A DNA stretch of 64,000 bases from Flabesymbios commensalis. Its lineage: Eukaryota > Annelida > Polychaeta > Terebellida > Flabelligeridae. A program made the position numbers and the translations under genes. The stretch's first letter is position 1. Each line of letters begins with the position of its first letter. Shown here in pieces: positions 56,820 to 64,000 of the stretch. The notes under the pieces were generated by a model. The model saw only the letters and a program-made list of their open reading frames with translations, had not been told where the DNA came from and did not search any database. Location: positions 34,259,534-34,323,533 of the forward strand of contig OZ024905.1 in assembly GCA_964017125.1 (NCBI GenBank). Direction: 5' to 3'.

Positions 56820-59800
56820 TTGTAGGAGAACTGAATGCACGCACTGGGGCCCTATCTGATCATCATGTTAAATGCGAAGGTACTGATTTTGAAGTTGAAT
56901 TACTTATTCCAAAAGATGAATGTGATGATGTTTTCTTACAACCGAGAGTTAATTCAGATAAGAAAGTAAATGAATATGGTAAACACCTGATTGATTTGTG
57001 TGTAAGTTCTGGAATGTCAATTGTAAATGGGCGAAGTGTTGATGACAATAATGGTATGTTTACCAACTGGTAAAAGTCCGACCAACTGGTAAAAGTGTTG
57101 TAGATTATGTTATTTCTCCTTCTAATAATTTCAATCTTGTTGAAAAAATGAAAGTAGGTAAACAATGGCTATATTCGGACCACAGACCATTAGAATTTGA
57201 CATCAACTGTAATACCATTAATAACCAAAATTCTAATAACCCTGTAATATCTTCAGCTCCTAGACCAATTATGAAAAGGACATACTTTAAATGGTCAGAG
57301 CCTGACAAAGATAAATATATTAAATGTCTGTCTGATCAAATAGGCGCAGGTTTCTTGGGAAATATATATAAGAAATTATCTGAGTGTGAATCTGTTAATT
57401 CTGTGGCAGAATCACTCCAGGCTTTTATAAGACAAGCTTTATCCAGGTCAATGAAATTAAAAACATGTAATTCAAAACCTTCATTTCCAAGAAATAACTG
57501 GTTTGACAGTGAATGTAAAGAGATTAAAAGAGAGTGACATGCTATGGATCCACTTGTAGATGGATCAAATGATTATTTTTATAAATATTCAGAATATAAG
57601 AAATTAACACAAAAAAAGAAAAGAGATCATCAGGTTGAGATTCTCTCTGAAATTCAGAATTCTAATGACTCCACCAAAATGTGGAAAATTCTTCAAAGTA
57701 ATACAAATAGCCAATCTCATAATTGACCCATTGAATCAAACTTATTGTTTGACAAGTTTCAAAATAACCGTAGTAACTTCAAATGTGATTATTTTAATGA
57801 TTGTAATGAAGAGAAAATTGACAAATTCATAAAAAGACACTTTATCTCCGATAATTGTAATGTACAAAATAGTCTAATCTCTGATATTATGAACAAGCAC
57901 TTTACCGAAAGTGAAATCATACATGCAGTCAAACAAATGAAATGTAAAAAGGCATGTGGTTCAGATGGTATACCATCTGAAGCCTTGCATTCATCATTAG
58001 AAGTTATTTTGCCTGTTATTACGCTGACATTGAACTATATGCTTGACATGGGTAATTTTCCGGACAGTTGGATAGAAGGTCTTATATTTCCTATTCACAA
58101 AGGTGGAGATAAGAAAGACCCTAGTAATTATAGACGTATAACCGTACTACCATCTATGGGCAAATTATTTGAAACTCTGGTTAATAATAGACTTGTATTC
58201 ATGAAAGATGTATTCAACATGAAGGACAAATTTAATGGTGGTTTCAAGAAAAACAGTTCCACCTAAGATAACATGTTTTTATTAGTAGGAGCAATTCAGA
58301 GAGCAGAGTTTCTTAAGCAGCCATTGTATGTTGCTTTCGTAGATTTTAAGAGGGCCTTTGATACTGTGAATCGAAACATGTTATTCTATAAATTAGTAAA
58401 AAAGCAAATTGATGGAAATCTTATTAAGCTATTGTATGACATGTATAACAAAACAAAGTCTAAAATATGTACTGGCGGTTTACTATCTGAGTTGTTACAT
58501 GACACTCTTGGAGTTAATCAGGGTGGACCAAATAGTCCAGACATGTTTAAAGGTTTTCTCGATGACATTGGTGATTACTTAAACAAGAAATGTGGGATTG
58601 TAATAAGTAATGAACTACTTTTATTACACCTCTTGTGGGCAGATGACCTCATTCTAATGTCAAACACACCTGAGGGTCTTCAGACACAATTGGATCAACT
58701 GTTACAGAATTGTTCTGACTGGCAAATGATTGTTTATATTCTAAAGACTAAAGTGATGATTTTTGGATCTAAGAAAGCCTCAAATCAACCACATATTTTT
58801 TATTTTAACCATCAGGTTATTGAAGTAACCAAGCAATACAAATATTTAGGTGCTATTTTTAGCAGTGAATCTTGTCTTTTTTAACAAACACTTGGATGGA
58901 TCTCTCTCTAGTGCTTTTAAAGCTTCTTTCAAAGTACTAAAATTTTGCAAATGTTTAGGTCAAGTACCACCCATATTAGCAATGAAATTGTTTAATTCTC
59001 TAGTATTACCAATTATCTTATATGGATGTGAGATATGGTTTCCACTGATAAATCAAACTCTTAGAACCAAATTAAATGTCTTTCAAACGAAGAATATGAA
59101 ATCCATTCTTAAAGTTAAACAGTCAACAGCAAACTTGTGTGTTTATGGTGATTTAGGAGAATATCCAATAGATCAAAAAATAATATGTAAAACAATTAAA
59201 TATTGGATAAGAATTGTAAATCTACCGAAAGATAATATTGTTAAGCAAATGTATACAGTCCTAGAGGGCCTGCATCACATTGGTCATAAAACATGGGTAT
59301 CTCAAGTAAAAGATATTATGGGAAAGGCTGAACTTGCAGAATTGTGGACAGATGTTCCTCCAAAAAAACCTCTTTCTAAATATATACGTCATCATCTTGA
59401 ATCTATATTCAGACAGCATTGGCTAGATGAGATCAATAACTCTGTTAAGAATTCTAAGCTTAGACTTTATAAAGAAATTAAATACACATTCATGCCAGAA
59501 CCCTATCTTTTCTTTAACATTCCAAAATTTCGCTATGCAATTTCTAGGCTACGCCTTAGTTCCCATCACTTAGAAATTGAAACCGGTAGATATACCCGGC
59601 CTTTCACACAGCCAATCAGCGATTTTGTGCTGCGTGTCCTGGAAAAGTGGGTGATGAATATTATTTTCTTACAGAATGTGTGTCTCATTCAGAAAACCGT
59701 AACATTTTATTTGATGAAATTAAGAGAGATATAACAAATTTCCTGATTCAGTCAAATAAGGAAAAATTTATCTTAATCCTCACCTCGCAAAATATGAATG

Positions 59801-59838
59801 TATTGCTTTCATTAGCAAAATTTATTGTTAAAGCATAG
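56820..59838 (+). pseudogene. LINE-B ORF2 remnant: endonuclease and reverse transcriptase
   Basis: 56820-57147 encodes the end of an APE-type endonuclease (IVGELNARTGALSDHH, then YGKHLIDLCVSSGMSIVNGR), and YSDHRPLEF near 57170-57200 holds its conserved SDH. Frames at 57148-57537 and 57745-58266 cover the linker and RT start (CKKACGSDGIPSEALHSSL, FPIHKGGDKKDPSNYR). 58273-58884 has the RT core: FVDFKRAFDTVNR, GVNQGGPNSPDMF and LLWADDLILMS with the catalytic Asp pair. 58850-59734 covers the post-RT region (VYGDLGEYP), and the end (GDEYYFLTEC) is in the frame at 59647-59838. Breaks occur near 57070, 57537, 57725, 58265, 58870 and 59645. It is not functional. Confidence 0.9.
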
Positions 59839-59908
59839 GGTTGAATATTAATTGTGTAAAGTTAGATATGAAACAGATGTAAATGCTGTAATATATATTG
59901 TTCTTTAA

Positions 59909-60273
59909 AGGGACTGGCCCAGGCTAAAATCATAAAAAAATCGGTGATTTTATTTCGGGTTCTTATTATGACCATATGATGTGAACATGTACATAGACTA
60001 GAACTGCCATTTTTTATAATTGTTGTGCTGCGCATTCATCAGTTAGACTAGATATAGAGACGAAATTCACGCATGTCCTATTTTTGACATGGTTGTCAAT
60101 AATTAGAAATCAGGAATTTCGTCTCTATATCTAGCCTAACTGGTGAATGCGCAGCACAAAAATTTTAAAAAATTGCAGTTCTAGTCTATGTACATGTTTA
60201 CATCATATGGTCATATTAAGAACCCGAAATAAAATCACCGATTTTTTTATGATTTTAGCCTGGGCCAGTCCCT
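59909..60273. mobile_element. TTAA-flanked MITE, copy C, inserted in LINE-B
   Basis: 365 bp between TTAA at 59905-59908 and 60274-60277. Ends are AGGGACTGGCCCAGGC and GCCTGGGCCAGTCCCT. The middle has ATTAGACTAGATATAGAGACG-type sequence with its complement, as in copy B. It interrupts the LINE-B 3' UTR and so is younger than that LINE copy. Confidence 0.94.
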
Positions 60274-60690
60274 TTAACATATTCCATTTAGTACAAGTTT
60301 GCATTCCTGACATAAGTGCAAACCTGAATCAAATTTAAAATATATATCTGTTTAAACTAGACTTCTCCGAATTTTTTTTGTGATGTTAAAGAATTTCGAT
60401 CAATATTCCTGTGGGGAATACTGATCACTTCAAAATGTGCTTATAAGTGCTCCTACTGAAATGAAAGGAGAGGTATTTTTATTATAGGCCTAGGTCTACA
60501 TAAAATCTATACATATTTTTTGTCTGATGTGTAAAAGGTATATTTTCATAACCATATACTTCTATGCATTTTTTATTATGAATATTATTTGATACCATAG
60601 ACTACCTTTTATTTTTATAACACTGACATTTGTATCATACTGATTCTCTTTGTCAATAAAAGTATTATTATTATTTTTATAATAGTGTTA

Positions 60691-60835
60691 GGCTACTGTT
60701 AGGCCTACTGTTTGTGTTACTTTTACTTGTTAATAGGCCTAACTATTAAAATGGAGTTATGACAAACATTCTTGTCAGTCACATAGAAATAATTTATCAG
60801 ATTTATGTCATAAGTAAAAATAAGCCTTCATTCCT
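60691..60835. other. Short intergenic spacer after LINE-B
   Basis: Includes TTAGGCTACTGTTAGGCCTA and other AGGCCT words. No gene is seen. Confidence 0.5.
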
Positions 60836-60912
60836 AAAAAAAATCATGATCGGATTCGAACATGGAACTCTGGCTCTCCAGGCATGTCTACTTACCACTG
60901 TACCACGTGAAC
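60836..60912 (-). mobile_element. tRNA-like sequence (SINE head or tRNA pseudogene)
   Basis: On the minus strand GTTCACGTGGTACAGTGGTA gives an A-box (TGGTACAGTGGTAAG) and, about 35 bp later, CATGTTCGAATCCGATCATG gives a B-box. It is followed immediately by a T run (about eight) that would stop RNA polymerase III. The length is tRNA-like, but the acceptor ends do not pair well, so a degraded tRNA or SINE head is more likely than an active tRNA gene. Confidence 0.6.
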
Positions 60913-61146
60913 ACTTGTACACTATGTGGTGCAAAGAAAAGCAGCAGTGAACCTATAATATTATTGTCAAACAGCAGGGGTGTGTTCAGTACTCGGAACA
61001 GCCAAACTGCCACATTTTCATTCAACCCTGAACTGCAATTCATGGCCTTGGAATTCAATCTTTTAGCTTATATCCTTTTCCGACTCGTACTGACTTTAAA
61101 TGAATTTAGAATTTATAAGGTAATTAATGTCGGTCTGTCATAATAG

Positions 61147-61288
61147 GAATCAAGTTTGGATATTGAAATGTGTTGGATTCTCATGTTATTGGACTCCGCC
61201 CTGGGCGAGGGGCCACTTGGCCCCTGACGCCCAGGGCTACGTCCAATAACATGAGAATCCAACACATTTCAATATCCAAACTTGATTC
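61147..61288. repeat. Perfect 48-bp-arm inverted repeat (142-bp hairpin)
   Basis: The arms at 61147-61194 (GAATCAAGTTTGGATATTGA.. ending GTTATTGGAC) and 61241-61288 (GTCCAATAAC.. ending CAAACTTGATTC) are exact reverse complements over 48 bases. The 46-base loop itself folds: GCCCTGGGCG and CGCCCAGGGC enclose GGGGCCACTTGGCCCC. The whole segment is thus close to one continuous 142-bp palindrome. It sits four bases from the 16-bp array at 61293-61371. No coding frame. Confidence 0.96.
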
Positions 61289-61292
61289 TTAT

Positions 61293-61371
61293 AACCTTCT
61301 GAACATAGAACCTTTTTAACAAATATTTTCTGAACATAGAACCTTCTGAACATAGAACCTTCTGAACATAG
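61293..61371. repeat. 16-bp iterated array, inverted orientation, next to the hairpin
   Basis: ACCTTCTGAACATAGA units, with the variant TTTAACAAATATTTTCTGAA, are the reverse complement of the 51.07-kb array. GTCAGTCACCATAAATTAT follows, matching (inverted) the sequence that precedes that array. About five units. Confidence 0.9.
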
Positions 61372-61452
61372 GTCAGTCACCATAAATTATATAATGACCC
61401 ACATCCCACTTTTGCAGGGTCCGATACTATCCCCACCACAATGTTGTTTTAA

Positions 61453-61820
61453 AGGGACATGCCCATGTCTAAAATCATTAAAAAAAATCGGTGATTTTAT
61501 TTTAGCTTAATAATGACCAATGATGTAGCCTAAACATAGACCCATTGACTAGAACTGCAAAAGATTTTTAATTTTTGTGCTGCGCATTCACCAGTTAGGC
61601 TAGATATAGACTAGAGACGAAATTCATGATTTCTAATTTTTGACAACCTTGTCAAAAATAAGAAATACGGGAAGTTCGTCTCCATATCAAGTGCGCAGCA
61701 CAAAAATTTAAAAACTTTTGCAGTTCTAGTCTATGAACATGCTTATATCATTATGGTCATATTAAGAAGCCAAAATAAAATCACCAATTTTTTGATGATT
61801 TTAGACCTGGGCATGTCCCT
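61453..61820. mobile_element. TTAA MITE, copy D (AGGGACATGCCC subfamily)
   Basis: 368 bp, TTAA at 61449-61452 on the left and CTAA at 61821-61824 on the right. Ends are AGGGACATGCCCATGTCTAA and TTAGACCTGGGCATGTCCCT. The interior (AAAATCGGTGATTTTATTTT, GACTAGAACTGCAAAAG, TGCTGCGCATTCACC) matches copies A-C, but end sequence and several internal blocks define a second subfamily shared with copy E. Confidence 0.92.
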
Positions 61821-61824
61821 CTAA

Positions 61825-63044
61825 TCTTGGCCCACCATTTACGACATTTTGCATCAAGTACACAAAGCCCAGATTTTATGCGTGTGCGTCTACGTCTGCG
61901 TCGAGTACACAAAGCCGCAATCGGGGCCGTCGGTCTGCGACCTCAGGAGTAGCCAGCCTTGTGAAGATGGATTCATGTTGGTCCAAGGTCTGGGATGCTG
62001 ACCCAACATTTATCAATACTGGAACAAATAATCGTGTTCACTGGGATGGGCCGATTCGACGCATTCGCAAGCGGTACAAAATCACATCGCATTCTGGTCA
62101 CAGAAACGTAGGCCTACAATTTTATATTGTTTCTGTGATGCATGTCGTATTCCTATAAATGGAATTCTAGCTAGACTAGACTACCATTTGATTTCCGGAG
62201 TAGGCCTATTTGATAAAAATCAAGGATATTCTCGCAGGTAAATATTATAGGCCTAGAACCGACAGTGCATGACAAACAATTACTTTAATTTCACATAGGG
62301 ACCATAGTCTAGACTGTAATATATATGCCAAGCAAAAATAAGCGGCAAAAGAGCCACATGTTAATGTGGACGTGATTTAAATAAGAAAGGAATAGAGGAG
62401 CGCTGACCGGTCTACGTGTGGCTCACTGCACTCGCATAGAAACGTTGTTTACTCGGCTGGGAATAGAGGATCTAGGCCTACACCTGTTCATAGAAACTGT
62501 TCCACGTAAATATTACCTGGGCACCACGAAACTTCTAGAGTGTGACGTCACAAGACTGAATAATAGGCATAATACAATGACTCAACATGTATAATATTAT
62601 CTTGGCTGTTGATCTCAGACAATGTTAGACTACAAATTACAATAATTCATTGTGCTGTCAAGTCCAAGGATGTATAATAGGCCCCTAAATCATAGATATT
62701 CACTCTCAACGTCAGCCTACCCAAGATAATGAGTTAAATAACTATAAATATGTGCGACTTTGGTTGTCAACCTTTGAGTGTAGGCATAATTATAGATCTA
62801 GACTTTAGTCTATCGTCTAGATCTATGCCCTAAATTACATAAAAATAAAATAGACTGCTGACTATAGTATACTATTAACGTTAGTCATGTTAGTAGGCCT
62901 ATAGCGTATGCTATACTATAGGCCTATACTAGTATATTAACCTAGACTACAAGTATTAAGTAGGCCTGCTGCAGTCTGCTTAACCAGGTCCTGTGAGTAG
63001 GCCTAGGTGTTTTTTTTGCTGGGTTGCTGATGTATTTTTTTAAC
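61825..63044. other. Intergenic sequence, TAGGCCTA-rich
   Basis: No gene is supported. GTCTGCGTCGAGTACACAAA-type sequence occurs twice near 61850-61910. A copy of the dispersed TTGGTCCAAGGTCTGGGATG..ACTGGG motif lies near 61978-62045. A perfect CRE-like TGACGTCA sits near 62542 in a GC-richer patch (62390-62550) that could be a promoter of something outside the window. AGGCCTA words are dense from 62110 to 63010. Confidence 0.45.
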
Positions 63045-63420
63045 AATTTTTTTTCCTATCATTTCTTCATCTTCCTCCAACATTCCTGAAATTTTTGTGG
63101 AATTTTGTTGTGTATTATCGAAGTTAGACCATTTGCATGGCATGTAATGTGATAAAATTTCAAAATGACAGCTCATTTCACTGTCTAGGCCCTACTTTAC
63201 GCAAAAGCAAACAACAGTAGGCTAGGCATAACTGTTACGATTTTTTTTATCTAGACTATATATTAGGCCTAGGCCTACATGCCAATGGTCTAATTGACAA
63301 AAGACACGACAAAATTCCACCAAATTTTTAGCGATTTTAGGGAAAGATGAAAAAATGATCCAATAAAATTTTACACACAAATTTTGAAAAGCGACTGAGA
63401 TATTTAAACAAGGACTTATA
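63045..63420. mobile_element. MITE-like inverted repeat, relative of the 17.2-kb family
   Basis: GTTAGACCATTTGCATGGCA on the left and CATGCCAATGGTCTAATTG on the right are inverted, with TTTGTGGAATTTTGTTGTGT / ACGACAAAATTCCACCAAAT outside them. The ACCATTTG..CATGT word is shared with the elements at 17.2 and 52.4 kb. The ends are unclear. Confidence 0.65.
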
Positions 63421-63881
63421 GGCCCGTCGGCGACCGAAAAAGGCCTCAGCCTCTAATCATCGTTTGAAAGTGAAAATCATTTGAAACACGAGCACATTCG
63501 ACAATAGCCCGCCGCGATTATTTAAATTGGCGGTCGGCCATTTTGCATTTGATCAAGTTTAATTTTTTAAGGTATATCTCTACCTGAAACTGCACATTTT
63601 GTTCTATAGTAATGGTCTAGCTATCTGGTCCGGTTTTCCAGATATTACGCATATCAAAAAAATAATGGCCGATAATCGGCCATTTTGGGCGCCATGACCT
63701 AGTTTCTGTCCGAATCTTGCCCAATTTCGAATTCATCCGAGCTATTCGTGAAGTAGATATCTGGTATAAATTTTGGAGCGAAACATAAAAAATGTTGAGT
63801 GAATCGCGTTAACAAGAAAAATTGTTGATCGGAAAAAAGTGAATGTCATAGGGGTCGCAGAAAGGTCAAATGTGAAATTAG
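63421..63881. other. Intergenic sequence with ATGGCGCC/GGCCATTTT motifs
   Basis: GGCGGTCGGCCATTTTGCAT, the palindrome GGCCGATAATCGGCC and GGCCATTTTGGGCGCCATG are the notable words. No gene; the 76-codon minus frame has no domain. Confidence 0.5.
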
Positions 63882-63885
63882 TTAA

Positions 63886-64000
63886 AGGGACATGCCCAGG
63901 TCTAAAATCATAAAAAAATCGGTGATTTTCTTTTAGCTTAATAATATGACCATATGATGTAAACATGTCCATAGACTAGAACTGCAAAAGTTTTTGAATT
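63886..64000. mobile_element. TTAA MITE, copy E, cut by the window end
   Basis: Starts after TTAA (63882-63885) with AGGGACATGCCCAGGTCTAA and continues GGTGATTTTCTTTTAGC, ATGACCATATGATGTAAACA and GACTAGAACTGCAAAAG. It belongs to the copy D subfamily. Its right half lies beyond the window. Confidence 0.92.

Larger units (their letters stand above)
56774..60690 (+). mobile_element. LINE-B, decayed non-LTR retrotransposon
   Basis: The copy contains the C-terminal part of the endonuclease, the full reverse-transcriptase region, the terminal Cys/His cluster and a 3' UTR. The 3' UTR ends TTTGTCAATAAAAGTATTATT with an (ATT)n tail near 60650-60680. A TTAA MITE (59909-60273) is inserted in the 3' UTR. 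The 5' part of the element is missing. Several stops and frameshifts interrupt ORF2, and a 19-bp tandem duplication (ACCAACTGGTAAAAGT) lies at about 57061-57097. Family features (WADD, VNQGGPNSP) separate it from LINE-A. Confidence 0.9.

Noticed and set aside
60836-60912. A functional tRNA gene on the minus strand
   Set aside because: A- and B-boxes and a T run are present but the acceptor ends do not pair; a SINE head or tRNA pseudogene is more likely.

Overview
The window looks like nuclear DNA of a marine invertebrate deuterostome, most likely an echinoderm or another ambulacrarian. This is an inference from an AT-rich, repeat-dense background, a eukaryotic ankyrin gene with a polyadenylation signal, three kinds of non-LTR retrotransposon, tRNA-derived SINEs, and a strong excess of the palindrome TAGGCCTA. 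Nothing in the sequence fixes the species.

Only one convincing host gene is visible. It is an uninterrupted 589-residue ankyrin-repeat protein on the minus strand (4773-6542). It has about 15 repeats, a short acidic then basic tail, and a C-terminal Cys-Ser-Val-Met that fits a CaaX prenylation box. An AATAAA signal lies four bases past its stop. The rest of the 64 kb is intergenic or intronic and largely built from mobile elements.

Layout. 1-1475: the 3' end of a LINE with a (TAC)n tail, then two tandem arrays. 2.4 kb: a dimeric tRNA-type SINE. 4.7-6.6 kb: the ankyrin gene. 8.1-10.4 kb: a long inverted repeat (LIR-A) that is almost wholly palindromic. 13.2-15.8 kb: a decayed LINE (LINE-A, minus) abutting a SINE with a 13-bp target duplication. 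16.75-18.0 kb: tandem ~145-bp monomers rich in AGGTCA half-sites, holding a MITE. 18.5-22.9 kb: LIR-B, whose arms contain pieces of a Ty3/gypsy fossil. 24.3 kb: another SINE. 25-33 kb: mostly featureless AT-rich sequence.

33.24-48.69 kb is one compound foldback-type element (LIR-C). It has matching ends, multi-monomer inverted arms and a non-coding core. It has been enlarged by an internal ~4.14-kb tandem duplication and by a ~5.0-kb nested insertion (LIR-D) flanked by a 7-bp duplication.

49.4-64.0 kb holds a third well-kept SINE, five copies of one TTAA-flanked MITE family, a 1.73-kb TTAA-flanked element full of a TGAGTTGA motif, 16-bp iterated arrays in both orientations, a second LINE (LINE-B, plus) with an inverted partial copy, and a perfect 48-bp-arm hairpin at 61147-61288.

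The most interesting signal is the set of four long inverted repeats. They share short sequence phrases (a CCAAAATGGCNGCC motif resembling YY1 sites, a TTTTCGCAC phrase, and, in at least LIR-C, AGGTCA half-sites) although they cannot be aligned end to end. They resemble the modular foldback (TU-type) elements described from sea urchins, and no transposase is visible in any of them.
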